Positions 49,191 through 59,541 are shown, counted from the first letter of the stretch. The stretch is DNA of 64,000 bases from Heterohyrax brucei (GCA_028571685.1 CM053146.1:27315431-27379430), one strand, 5' to 3'. The notes: generated from the sequence alone by a model not told the origin. Numbers and translations: made by a program.

Positions 49191-49496
49191 AAGGTCCACG
49201 CTTCAGACATGAATGGACCGGACTTGGTGATGCAGAGTGACTATATATTGGATGCACTTTATGGTTCTATGCATCTATAGGATATCATCTTGCTGACCTC
49301 TGGCTGGAGGAAGGAGAGTGGGTGGAGGGGAGGGGAAAGGAGACTGTTGGGAGGACGGGACATATATGGAGTAGAGAGGAATAGTATGCTGTCACCAGGC
49401 ATGGAGAGCAGTGGAAGCTGCATAGAGGTGGGCACATAAATTTATACGGCAATGTACATTTTCACTCAGTAAAGCCAAATAAAAAAAATTAAAAAA
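49191..49496 (+). mobile_element. LINE-1 3' end only (L1-H), inside R6
   Basis: About 300 bp of L1 3'UTR ending in an A-rich tail (49482-49496). It is the inverted counterpart of L1-G; for example 'gagcagtggaagctgcatag' matches the complement of 46805-46830. Confidence 0.83.
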
Positions 49497-49644
49497 AAAA
49501 AAAGAAAGATCATTAGTTGGAAAATATGGCCTTGGTTACACAATGATGCTGGGAATCGCATGATAGAAGTTTTCAAGGCCAAAAGCTTCTTCACTGCTGA
49601 TACCTTTTTCATCAACTTTATCTTTTTCAAAAACAAATCAGCTA
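49497..49644 (+). mobile_element. RTE endonuclease fragment (R6, second part)
   Basis: Plus-strand reading NDAGNRMIEVFKAKSFFTAD matches the RTE endonuclease block before the catalytic His. About 0.5-0.7 kb of RTE between leader and this block is missing at the L1-H insertion point. Confidence 0.72.
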
Positions 49645-49729
49645 TTGAAAACCATATGGAACAGTTATTTCTACTCTAACATCCTTGGATTTCCGTGACT
49701 TGGAATCAGTTCAACAGAAATTGGTTTGA
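49645..49729 (+). mobile_element. AfroSINE 3' half
   Basis: 'gaaaaccatatggaacagtt' to 'cagttcaacagaaattggtt'; the tRNA-like head is missing. Confidence 0.65.
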
Positions 49730-50335
49730 TTCTCTCAGTTACTATGCTTTTCTTGAGTATACTTTGACAGCAGTGTGAATATTTTCTACACTTTAAATTG
49801 CTTGGTATGCCATAACACATCCTTTTAATTTCATCCTTATGTAACTTTAGGCTTTCAATATGGAAACTTTATTTTTGTAAATGTGTCATTTATATGTATG
49901 CATATGTGTTGTGTTTATCTGCCATTGTATTTTAAGCTATTCTTTTCCTTTTCATGACTATCCTCTTAATCTTTCAACATATAGTCTGGTTTCCCTTGTT
50001 TTATTTTATACTCACATGTTACTTGTTCTCTTTTGAATGATTAGAGAAGTTTTATTCTGCTTTTTATTCTCTTCAAAGGTGCTTTCCAGTTTGTTTTTTT
50101 TTTCTATGTCATGAGACATACAGGTATTGATAACACAGCTGTGGCTTTAACAACTATGGGCTCTCCAAAGCAATCTCATGATATGTAGTGACACATTACT
50201 TACGTCTGGGCAAAAAGTAGTAACAAATTGATATAAATCTCTAAGTACTTACTGCTCCTCTCAAAGCTTCTTTAATCCTGGCTATTCTTTGCCACTATGT
50301 GACAACAAATTTCTTCTCTAATTTATATATAGACA
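49730..50335. other. intronic sequence without a recognised element
   Basis: AT-rich, possibly degraded L1, not assignable. Confidence 0.4.
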
Positions 50336-50490
50336 TGATACAGTGGTTAGGCATAGGGCAGCTAACCAAAAGTTTGGCAGTTTGAATCCACATACTGCTC
50401 CTTGGAGAGCCTGTGAAGCTGCCCTACCGTGTCCTGTAAGGTCATATGAGATGGACTTTCCTCAGTGGCTCTGCGTTTGGTCTGGTTTTG
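50336..50490 (+). mobile_element. AfroSINE, type A, forward
   Basis: 'gcagctaaccaaaagtttgg', B-box-like 'tttgaatccac', 'gctccttggaga'. Head partly lost. Confidence 0.82.
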
Positions 50491-50832
50491 TTGCAGCATT
50501 TTGTTTCATTCCTTTCCTTACTATAAACAATGAATGTGGTATAAGTATCCTTCTTCCCACTTTTTCTGCCTCCTTCAACTTCCAATTTTTTAAACTTATA
50601 TTTCCACATGATTAAAATTAATAACTTTTATATTTTATTTCCTAGTAAACTTCCCAAAATGGTTTTATCTTCATAATATGATCAAGTGCATACTTGGCAA
50701 TTTCTGTCATTCCAGTAATGGGGTAAATATTATCATTTGCTTTCCAAATGTTAAAACAATCTTTAATTGGCCTTGGCAAACTCAACTTGGTTGAGAAGTA
50801 TCATAAAACAAATAAACAAACAAACAAATAAA
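50491..50832. other. intronic sequence without a recognised element
   Basis: Unassigned AT-rich sequence ending in an A/C-rich simple stretch (aaacaaataaacaaac, 50805-50830). Confidence 0.45.
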
Positions 50833-50987
50833 AACACTGCCACTGAGTCAGGTCTGACGCATAGCAACCCCAGAGGTTAGTGTAGAACTGCCCCATAGAG
50901 TTTCCAACGACTGTCTGGTGGATATGAACTACTCACCTTTTGGTTAGCAGACATAGTAGTTAACCCACTATATCACCAGGGTTTCCA
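50833..50987 (-). mobile_element. AfroSINE, type A
   Basis: Complete reverse copy; 'ctgccactgagtcaggtctg' to 'tatcaccagggtttcc'. Confidence 0.88.
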
Positions 50988-51224
50988 TGAAGTATTATAT
51001 ACTTTTAATATTGCAGGACTGCTAATTTTGTTTTTATATTAATAAGAGATATTGTTATGAAGCATTCTTTTCTGTATTTTTTCATTTTTAATGCTTTTGT
51101 TTTAATGTGATGGTTATATATGACTCATAAAATAATTTCATAAATGTTTCTATTTCTCTTATTTTTAAAATGAATTACATAAGTTTATGAAGGAATCTCA
51201 GTTTGAAGTGTTTTATACATATGT

Positions 51225-51263
51225 ATATATGTACACACACACACACACAGACACGCACACACG
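51225..51263. repeat. (TA)(CA) microsatellite
   Basis: Compound tract: 'atgtatatatgtacacacac' followed by CA units with two interruptions. Confidence 0.9.
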
Positions 51264-51286
51264 TCATATATTTAAAAGAATTCAAA

Positions 51287-51425
51287 CCTCTTGCCATGAT
51301 GTCAATTGTGACTCATAGCGACCCTATAGGACAGAATAACTGCCTGATCTAGTTTCAGTGAGCTCAAACTGTTGACCTTTTCAGTAGCAGCCATAATACA
51401 TAACCATTATGCCACCAGGGTTTCC
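51287..51425 (-). mobile_element. AfroSINE, type A
   Basis: Reverse copy 14 bp left of mariner M1; 'catgatgtcaattgtgactc' to 'gccaccagggtttcc'. Small deletion in the middle. Confidence 0.86.
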
Positions 51426-51438
51426 ATGTGGTTACGTA

Positions 51439-52729
51439 TGCAAGGTCTGACACTTAAGCTTGTGAACTCACACTAGAAAATAATGCTACAGACCTCACTG
51501 CTGAATATCACTACAGTCTCCTACAAAGGACTCCCCTTGAGAAACTATGCACTGATGCTAGAGCCTGGTCCATCTTTCAAAGCAATTTTGGAACTCTTTT
51601 TCTGGAATGTCCATCAGAACTGTCATCCTATTACCCTTGGTCTCCTGAATGTCATCATTTTCCTTTCAATATATCCTTTCTCTTTAGGTAAAGAAAAAAG
51701 TTACTGGGGGACAGATCAGGTGATTAGGGAGAGTGTTCCAACACAGTTATTTGTTTACTGGCTAAAAACGTCCCCACAGACAGTGCCATGTGACCTGGTG
51801 TACCATTGTGATGCAAGAGTCATGAGTTGTTGGCAAATAGACATTTTCATCTTTTTCACACAGCCTCTTCCCTGACTTCTAAATAATAAATTTGGTTAAC
51901 TGTCCAGTTGGTACAAATTCATAATGAACAATCTCATAGATACCAAACATTAGCAATATTGTTTTGACTCTTGATTTGGACTGACAATTTATTGGTTGTG
52001 GATAATTGTCTGACTTCCATTGTGCACTCTGACTCTTTGTTTCAGGGTCATCTTGGTACACTTGTTTTTCATCACCAGTGATAACATGGCCCAAAACATT
52101 ATCTTGTCTGTCCAAGAATCCTTGGCAAACATTGACACTCCTTTGCTTTTGTTCATTGGTGAGCTCCTTGAACCATTTTTGCTCACACATTTCTCATGTC
52201 AAGATTTTCAGTTAAGATTTTCCTAATTGTTTATCCATGTATGTTTACTTGGTCTGCTACACTTCTCACAGTCAGCTGACAATCCTGATACACAATTACA
52301 TAAATTTTTGCAATGTTTGTTATCAGTTCTGCTTGTTACTGGCTGCTCTGACTTCTTTTCATCAGCAATGCTTTCTCTCCCCTCAGAAAAATTTGTAATC
52401 CATATGTGCACTGCCTTTTTATTCATGGTGTTATCCATGCAAACTTGGACTAACACGTACCTGATTTCATTGCCACTCTTGCCAAGTTTAACAGTGCATT
52501 TAATGTTTGTTTGTTGCTTTAATTGAAGTTCTGACATTCTTGCGATAGCACACAAAAATATGCAACAAGAGTAATCAATGCCACTCAGCAAGACACCACC
52601 ACACATTGACATGAACACAGCTGTGTGACACTGATACACCAAGGTTATGAAATTTGATCAAGTTGTTTCTACAGTGCTGCCAGTATATGTGCTCAGTGGC
52701 AAGTTCATGAAGATAATTGTAAAGTCCCA
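51439..52729 (-). mobile_element. full-length mariner transposon (M1), TA-flanked
   Basis: A 1,291-bp element with TA immediately outside both ends (51437-51438, 52730-52731). Ends read 'tgcaaggtctgacacttaag' and, complemented from the right, 'tgggactttacaattatctt': imperfect ~35-bp terminal inverted repeats. It encodes a broken transposase on the minus strand. Length and ends fit the mariner clade of Tc1/mariner, cut-and-paste elements inserting at TA. It lies among fragments of an ancient L1. Confidence 0.92.
51500..52545 (-). pseudogene. M1 mariner transposase, broken
   Basis: N-terminal DNA-binding part 52223-52534: MSELQLKQQTNIKCTVKLGK..., NKKAVHIWITNFSEGRESI, then PVTSRTDNK. Catalytic part 51879-52190: LGHVITGDEKQVY holds the first catalytic Asp, followed by PETKSQSAQWK. 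Then a stop (TGA) stands in the NNS-LLHHNG block, where the second catalytic Asp (usually HDN) is His. The third, in SPDLSP, is kept. The C-terminus near 51545-51600 reads EFQNCFER and CIVSQGE. Stops, a frameshift near 52200 and the missing Asp make it inactive. Confidence 0.88.
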
Positions 52730-52799
52730 TATACAGTTATTTATAAAGTATGATATACATTAAGTATACTGTATAGATACATAGATAGGTAAAAAGTAT

Positions 52800-52800
52800 T

Positions 52801-52842
<42 letters not shown>

Positions 52843-52850
52843 TTTATATA
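52800..52850. repeat. (TA)n-rich microsatellite
   Basis: TA units with CA interruptions ('tatatatatacatatatata'), directly before a SINE. Confidence 0.92.
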
Positions 52851-52853
52851 TGA

Positions 52854-53013
52854 TGAAACCCTAGTGGCGTAGTGGGTTAAGTGCTACATCTGCTAACCAA
52901 AAGGTTGGCAGTTCAAATCTGCCAGGCATTCCTTGGAAACTCTATGGAGCAGTTCTACTCTTACTTTCAGAGTCACTGTGAGTTGAACCTGACTCAATGG
53001 CAGTGGGTTGGTG
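52854..53013 (+). mobile_element. AfroSINE, type A, forward, well preserved
   Basis: 'gaaaccctagtggcgtagtg' head with A-box-like sequence, B-box-like 'cagttcaaatctgcc', 'ccttggaaactctatggagc', tail 'ggcagtgggttgg'. One of the cleanest copies here. Confidence 0.92.
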
Positions 53014-53050
53014 GGCATATACACATGAAGTATAAACAGACAAAATGTAG

Positions 53051-53240
53051 AGCTCACCCTGTTGGCGCAATGGTTAAGTACTCTGCTAGTGACCAAAAGG
53101 TCAGCGGTGTGAACCCACCAGCTGTTATGCAGGAGAAAAAACCTGGAGATCTGATCTTACAAAGTTATAGCCCATGAAACCCTGTTGCACAGTACTACTG
53201 TTTGACACAGGGTTAATATTAGTCAGAATCTAGTAGGCTG
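53051..53240 (+). mobile_element. AfroSINE, type C (with extra ~30-bp block)
   Basis: 'accctgttggcgcaatggtt' head, then an additional block 'aaaacctggagatctgatct' and 'acaaagttatagccc' before 'gaaaccctgttgcacagta'. The same insertion is seen in the copy at 54577. Confidence 0.82.
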
Positions 53241-53321
53241 AACACAAAAACAAACATACCTATATATAAAATGAGAAGTGATTCAATTATAAATTCAACA
53301 TATTTTTATTAGTTATCCCGC

Positions 53322-53525
53322 TCAGTTCCCATTGAGTTGGCTCTGATTCATGGCATCATCGTATGTGTCAGAATATAACTGTGCTTCATGAAGTTTTCAG
53401 TGGTTAATTTTTTTTTACTGTATATCACGAGGTCTCTCTTCTGAGGTACCTCCAAATGAATGCAAACCTCTAACCTTTCTGTTAGCAGTAGAGTGCTTTA
53501 AACTTTTGAACTACCCAGGGGCTTC
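53322..53525 (-). mobile_element. AfroSINE, type B
   Basis: 'cattgagttggctctgattc', 'gtatgtgtcagaatataact', 'gaggtacctccaaatg', then 'actacccaggggcttc'. About 200 bp, longer than type A. Confidence 0.82.
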
Positions 53526-53647
53526 TACTGACACTTTCTATTATTTTCTGTCTGATTCTACAATCCATTTATTTTATAAAAATTGTCCATTTTATCATAA
53601 GTGTCAAATGTTGGGGTGAACTTGAGAAGAAATAAAAAATTAAGCCA

Positions 53648-53802
53648 AACTCATCACCATCAAGTCAATTCTGACTCACAGTGTGAACTTACAGGACAGA
53701 CCAGAACTGTTCCTTTGAGTTTCCACGGAGCAATTGCTGTATTCAAATTGCCTGTCTTTTGGTCAGCAACCAGCCTCTTAATCACTGTGCCATCAGGGCT
53801 CC
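53648..53802 (-). mobile_element. AfroSINE, type A
   Basis: 'actcatcaccatcaagtcaa' to 'gtgccatcagggctcc'. Complete reverse copy. Confidence 0.86.
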
Positions 53803-54305
53803 AAACTTGGTAAGTTTTATTGCATTTTTATATCCAAAAGATTTCTAGCAATGTTTTCATTTTTATATTCATGCTTTTTGTCTTTCTTTTTATTTATTGT
53901 GAGATGTTAATCAACCTTCAATCTTTCTTAAGCATAAACATTCATTTCACTTATTCTATTTTTTCTTTTCCTTTTCATTAACATCTGCTTGTATCTTTAT
54001 TATTTCCTTTCTTCTATTCACTTAGCTAAAATCCACTCTATTTGAGCTCCTCAAAAGAGAAGCTTAGGTTGCTATTTTTAAAGCATTCTTCTTAATACAC
54101 ATAGATATTTAAAGTCACAAAGTTTTTTTTTAGGTACTGCTTTTGCTGTATTCTGTAAACTTGAATGTGCTGAGTTCTGATTGTCATTCAGTTTAAAACA
54201 CTTTCTAATTGTCCTAGTGATTCTATCATTAATGTATAGACTATGTAAAATCATGGCATAATTTTCAACATGGGCTAGTTTTAGGTATTTTATTGTTAGC
54301 CAAAG

Positions 54306-54321
54306 CCAAGTGCCATCGAGT
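54306..54321 (-). repeat. 16-bp AfroSINE/RTE tail word
   Basis: 'aagtgccatcgagtta' matches the shared tail only. Possibly a micro-insertion; could be chance. Confidence 0.3.
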
Positions 54322-54484
54322 TATTGTTACTGATTTCTAATTAATTTCCTGTGATCAGGGAATCTTCTGTGTTACTTACATCCAGTTACATTTATTGAAA
54401 CTTGTTTTATGGCCAAAGGTGTGCATTCAAAAATACTGTATGTTCGTAATTGATGAGTTAGACAGATAGATAGACGGATGGATG

Positions 54485-54545
54485 CCGTCTAGTTGACTAT
54501 AACTATTGCTGACCTTACGTACACCAGAATGAAATGGTGTCCAGT
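54485..54545 (-). mobile_element. short RTE or SINE 3' fragment
   Basis: 'gccgtctagttgactataac' followed by 'gtacaccagaatgaaatg' resembles the start of RTE R5's 3' end (47153-47215). Confidence 0.45.
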
Positions 54546-54576
54546 CTAAATGTTGTATATAATTGCCCCCCCCAAC

Positions 54577-54766
54577 ACTAACTTCGACTTGTTTTCAAGT
54601 CCTAGCAACCCTATATCAGAGAGTATAACTGTATGATAGGGTATTGTGGCTGTAATCTTCAAGGAGGCAGACTTACACACTTTCTTCAGTGCAGCAGCTG
54701 TTGAGTCTGAACTGCCAATCTTTTGATTAGCAATGTAGAGCTTAACCACTGGGCCATCAAGGCTCA
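54577..54766 (-). mobile_element. AfroSINE, type C
   Basis: Reverse copy with the extra block: 'gtggctgtaatcttcaagga' and 'ggcagacttacacac' between the two usual halves. Head 'gggccatcaaggctc'. Confidence 0.8.
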
Positions 54767-54910
54767 TTCCAGTGTTGCATACTGTGTTCTGTAAATGTCA
54801 ATTATGTTAAGTTGGTTGACTGTATTATTGAACTTTCTATATTCTGACTTATATGCAGTCTATCTATTCTATATTTTATTGCAATGGAAATACTGAATTT
54901 ATCAGCCAAA

Positions 54911-56340
54911 ATTGTGGATATGTAACTTCTCTGCACCTGAAATCTGCTAAAGTGTGTCATTGCTTTCAATACCTTGATAGCTTTGGGGAATTTTTACTTC
55001 CTGTTCCTTCCAGATTACAGTTCAGACAGGGCTGATTTATAGTTTTGTAAAAGAAGGCATAATCTCTTAAAATTGTCACTTTCTTTGTTGTTTTCAAGAA
55101 GGGAGCAAGGGGAGGGGCAGCTGTACTGCACCATCTCTAAAGGGTGTCTGGGATTACTTCTGACATGAAGAACCTTGACATTAACACAGGCCACAGTTCC
55201 CTGCAGGGAGTTTGCTGCATGTCATTTAATCAGACACAGTATATCACTAAAATACCAAATCCTTCCTAATTGGGCTCTTTTTAACCTCAGGGGGTGTGTG
55301 AAATGCTTCAAATCTTATATTAGCTGCTAGCAATTTTTTTAGTTTCCTTAAATTTTGATTTAGACTGCCAATCAAGTACAGCTTGGCATCACCGTAGCAC
55401 AAATCTTTGTGGCCAAAAGTAAGAACAATAGGTATTTACAGCCTTAGTTGATATAAAACTGAAAAAAAAAAAATCTGATATTTAGGAGCTCTGAGTATCA
55501 TTGACTCGGTTACTCCGCTCAAATGATTTACTTGGCAGAAATGTCTAAAGTGTTTAGCACTGGATTCTACATACAACAGATGTACACTTAGAAAACCCAC
55601 AATCCAGGGATCTCCATGCCTTTTACTTCACAATTTCCAATTAAATTTATGCGAGGAGCAGAATGAGACAAGAATTGGTAGGAAAAAAAAATGCAGTTTA
55701 TGCTGGAACACAGAGAAAAGAAAAAATGGCTGCTGAATTTACCTCATAATTTCTAAATAACAACTGTTTAAACTCCCATTTAGAGAAATATGGAGAACTT
55801 CTAGCAGAATTCAGAAACAATAAGTTTTCTTCCTAGTGTAATTTTGCTGGCATGTATTATATACCTAGTTTACTTGATTTTTTTTTTTTTTTTACTTACA
55901 TTCAGGGCTGACATTTAAGTTTTAATATTCTGTTATTAAAAATATAAATTAAGAAATTAAATTAGGTAATATAAATGACTATTCCATTTATTTTCATCTT
56001 TTAGAATCTCATTTTTAGCCCATAACTGTATTTTTATGTAAATGTCCAAATTTTGTCCTGCCCTGTAACTCCAAATCTGAGTTTGTACACCACTTCTTCC
56101 TGCAAATTTCCCTTTAGCTTGGAGTGGCACATCTTGAGAGCAGAAGTGTATGTTGGGATGTTCCCGTCACGGATATTCCAAGAGATGGAAATCCTCACCT
56201 CCAGACACTACTGGATCTGATCTCCAGGAATACAGAGTTTGTGCTTTTTATATCTGCGAGGCATAACATGTTCTTAACATGTAGTTATAACCTCTGTAAA
56301 ATACAAAAACATATATTGGGTAAACCAATGGAAACGCCAG
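54911..56340. other. intronic sequence without a recognised element
   Basis: About 1.4 kb, including the purine run 'gggagcaaggggaggggcag' near 55102 and a T-run near 55880. A candidate for non-repeat intron sequence. Confidence 0.45.
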
Positions 56341-56424
56341 TTGTACTAGTTAGGAATAAACCTTCCAGTCATTACAATGAAGAACTGATCTGAAACCAAA
56401 CTTGATTCTTGCTAACCTCTTTTT
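56341..56424 (+). repeat. 84-bp direct repeat, copy 1
   Basis: Matches 57884-57967 in the same orientation with 8 differences in 84 and no gap. Does not correspond to the SINE, RTE or L1 families seen here. Confidence 0.85.
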
Positions 56425-56432
56425 AGATATGG

Positions 56433-56490
56433 GACAGTTTGGCTCTGTCCTGTAGGATCACTGTGAATTTGAATCACCTCCACGGTGAAG
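56433..56490 (+). mobile_element. AfroSINE 3' fragment
   Basis: 'gggacagtttggctctgtcc', then 'tgtaggatcactgtgaattt'. Only the tail half remains, right after direct repeat copy 1. Confidence 0.6.
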
Positions 56491-56974
56491 CTTTTTGTTT
56501 CTGTTAATATTCTTTTGTGTTTGTCAAGATAGGAATAAGACCTAGTCTGCTTCCTCTAAATAAAACAGTGGTAACGTATGGAAGTCCTATCATTGATATT
56601 GGTCCTTTTTAATATAAAGTTCTGGTTTCAGTTTGAATTTTCCACAGTTATAAACAAAATACTACATATACAACATAGTTACAAGGTGTCTTCAGACAAT
56701 TTACAGTCAATTCATTGTTTTCTGGTTTTTTCCCTATAGTTAAGCTTGGCTGTATTTCTACTTACTCTTCAGGGGGGGTCTTAGAAACTATTAGCATACA
56801 AATATGTTCCATTTTACACACTGGTACCAGTTACACAACTCTTCCCTGAGGCTCTTCTTTTTTATTATCATTAGTGGGAACCACATGCTTCCTTCCTCAA
56901 TGGCTCACCAAAGTCATGTCAACATGTATTTATCATTGAGCCCACTGTGGACAGCTAAAAACAATAGCAGCATT
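56491..56974. other. intronic sequence without a recognised element
   Basis: Unassigned; a GGGGGG run stands at ~56772. Confidence 0.45.
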
Positions 56975-57133
56975 AAAAACCCATTGCTACCGAATCTATT
57001 CTGGCTCATAGAAAATCTATAGGACAGAGCAGAACTGCTCCTACAGAGTTTGTAAGGAGCAGGCAGTGCAGTAGAACTGTTGACGTTTTGATTAGCAGCT
57101 TGAGCTCTTAACCACTGAGCTACAAGAGCTCCA
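56975..57133 (-). mobile_element. AfroSINE, type A
   Basis: 'acccattgctaccgaatcta' to 'gctacaagagctcc'. Complete reverse copy with GAGCTCC head variant. Confidence 0.86.
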
Positions 57134-57683
57134 GCCAATAGCTGTAGAGCTGAAATTATTCATGAGGCAACACAGCTTGAGAAAAGCAGTATGAATAGTG
57201 TATGTATCAAGGAAGATAAAGTCATTTTTTAATTTTATAGCGTTTCAAGTTCTCCAAATTTAGGTGAGACAGTTATGAAAATGATAACTACTAATTATTA
57301 GCAAGTGACAAGATTGTGTGAGTGCTTTCCTGCTGTGTGTGTGATTTTTGTACAAGAAAAAGAAAATACAGTGAATATGTACAATTTAAGGGAAAATTAA
57401 TTTGTACATTTTCATTGTATTTCTTTTTGCTTTGTTGTTTCTACACTGACACAGACACATACACATACTCCTGGCATCAGAACATGGTAAAGGGGACTGT
57501 TTCTGTTTCTTGGAAATAAAAAAACAGGAATACAGTTTGTTCAAGATAAAATGGAAAGAACTTATTTTCAGTTATTCCCATTAATAAAGACAAATGAGTT
57601 CATACATGGTCCAAAATTTTCTTATACTGGAAATAAATCATCATGACAAACACAAAAGCATAAAAACAAAAACAAAAAGCTTT
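57134..57683. other. intronic sequence without a recognised element
   Basis: Unassigned AT-rich sequence; short CA-rich word near 57450. Confidence 0.45.
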
Positions 57684-57826
57684 ACTTTGGAGGTGATTCA
57701 AATTCACAGTGATCCTACAGGACAGAGCAGAACTGCCTCATAGGGTCTCCACGGAGAAGCTGGTGGATTTGAACTACCAACCTTTGTTATCAGCTGAGCT
57801 CTTAATGACTGTGCCACCAGGGCTCC
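57684..57826 (-). mobile_element. AfroSINE, type A
   Basis: 'ggaggtgattcaaattcaca' to 'gtgccaccagggctcc'. Reverse copy. Confidence 0.87.
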
Positions 57827-57883
57827 TAAAGAATAAATGGTGACAGTTTTCTGGCTTTACAACCAGCTGACTTCCTGCACCAA

Positions 57884-57967
57884 TTGTACTAGTTAGGAAG
57901 AAACCTCTTAGTCATTACAATGAGTAACTGATCTGAAACCCAACTTGATTCTTGCTAACCACTTTTT
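57884..57967 (+). repeat. 84-bp direct repeat, copy 2
   Basis: Partner of 56341-56424 (about 90% identity, gap-free, 1.54 kb apart). Flanking sequences on both sides are unrelated. Confidence 0.85.
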
Positions 57968-58564
57968 GTTTTTTAAGTCTGCTGGAGTTTTGATATGCTA
58001 GAATGCCAGCCAAATTCAAGCCTCTCCTCTCAGAATGCATAGAGCATCAGTAATAGGCACTGTGTATGTGTTATATGTATATCTTATATTTATATTTGTA
58101 TGTTTAACTTATATTTATTGAATAGATCATAATAGTAATCAAAACAATTTTTTGGATATTGAAAAAACATAGATATATAATGGAATGTAAAGAAAAGTCA
58201 ATGATTTTTATTAGGAAACAAGATTTCTAAGACATTTGGAAAAAAATGACACACTGAACTAAAAAATCAGGGAAATTGTCATGCTAGAAAAGTCAAAAAA
58301 AGTTGCCCAATGGCTAAGAAATTTAAATTTTCCTAGAGACAACATGCCATTGCTAATCATCTAAAATTTTAGTTCAAGTTTAAGGTAAATCTCTAGCAAT
58401 GTTAAAAATACAGACAACAGGAGACTTTAAAAAAATGTTGCATTATATGAGGTATATTTCAAAATTATATGCAGGAAAATTATAAAAAATGACCTCACAT
58501 ACATATATTATTATAAGTAAAACATTGATTATTTTAAAGTTTTATGCTATTATAATAATATATA
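57968..58564. other. intronic sequence without a recognised element
   Basis: Very AT-rich, unassigned. Confidence 0.45.
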
Positions 58565-58890
58565 ACCAGCTGTCATCAATAAATTATGGCTCATAGATAT
58601 CATGTATCAGAGTAAAATAGAGACACATAAGGTTTTTAATGGCTGATATTTCAGAAGTAGATTCATAGGTCTTTCTTCCAGGGTACCTCTGGGTGGACTT
58701 GAATCTCTGACCTTTCCATTCGCACTACCATCGAGTAGATTCTGACTCACACTAACACTATAGGACACAGTAGAACTGCTATACAGAATTTCCAAGGAGC
58801 GTCTCACAGATTTGCACTGTCAACTTTTTGGTTAACACTTGTAGCACTTACACTATGCTACCAGGGTTTCTGATCTTTTGATTAGCATAC
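58565..58890 (-). mobile_element. AfroSINE, type B, interrupted by a type A SINE
   Basis: 'accagctgtcatcaataaat' through 'cctctgggtggacttgaatc' to ~58722. Type A sequence takes over at 58723, and a type B-like word 'ctgatcttttgattagcat' resumes after 58870. Confidence 0.75.
58723..58870 (-). mobile_element. AfroSINE, type A, nested in type B
   Basis: 'taccatcgagtagattctga' to 'gctaccagggtttc'. Similar words on either side (tgacctttccattcgca / tgatcttttgattagca) could be a diverged target duplication. Confidence 0.82.
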
Positions 58891-58948
58891 TTTTATCTCA
58901 CTTTACTGTGAATAGATTGAAAAATACTAGTGTTATCAGAAAAATACC

Positions 58949-59151
58949 AACACCAGTTGCTGTTCACTCAATACCAATTCACAGCGATCCTATGGATATC
59001 AGAATAAAACTGTACTCCACAGCATTTTCAATTGCTGATTTTTCTGAAGTAGAATTCCAGGAATTTCTTATGAGATGCTTCTGAGTGCACTTGAACTTCT
59101 AACTTTTATGTTGGAAGTTGAGTGTACTAACCATTTACACCACCCAAAGAG
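58949..59151 (-). mobile_element. AfroSINE, type B
   Basis: 'ttcactcaataccaattcac', 'ttttctgaagtagaattcca', 'gagatgcttctgagtgca', 'tacaccacccaaagag'. Third type B copy within 6 kb. Confidence 0.82.
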
Positions 59152-59541
59152 AAACGTCAGACGAGACACGCAAAAGTAAATTAAAATATGAGCATTTAGC
59201 TGTTCATGTTTTTTTCTTACTTCAAGGATAAATGAATGTTTTGTAAGTTTATTTTTTGCCATGCTAGATCAGATATCATTGAACTTTTTCATATGAAAAC
59301 AATTCTATGATTTAAGGAATCATGTATTGCTAGTGATTGAAACTGAAAAAAAAAGGATGCAACAGTTTATAGTGATACAATGAGGTTGTATCTTTCAAGG
59401 AATAATGTTGACTAACTTTATTCCACTGTCTTCTTAGTACATTCAACTGGACTATATTTTTAATGCAAAGCCAAAACAAACTAAGTATGTATATAGTTTA
59501 CATGTGTGGATATGTGCATGTGTGCTTCTTTAGTACTTGCA
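59152..59541. other. intronic sequence without a recognised element
   Basis: Unassigned AT-rich sequence. Confidence 0.45.

Larger units (their letters stand above)
53526..54910 (-). mobile_element. ancient LINE-1 relic (endonuclease region), split by SINEs
   Basis: Pieces at 53526-53640, 53815-54300, 54325-54480 and 54767-54910 follow in order the minus-strand text of old L1M elements: 'tttattatttcctttcttct', 'cttttgctgtattctgtaaa', 'gaaacttgttttatggccaa', 'aaatgtcaattatgttaagt' and 'agttggttgactgtatt'. Weaker traces may reach back to ~51060. No open frame. Confidence 0.6.

Noticed and set aside
52854..52925. tRNA gene
   Set aside because: The A- and B-box-like words belong to AfroSINE heads; no cloverleaf or anticodon arm is intact.
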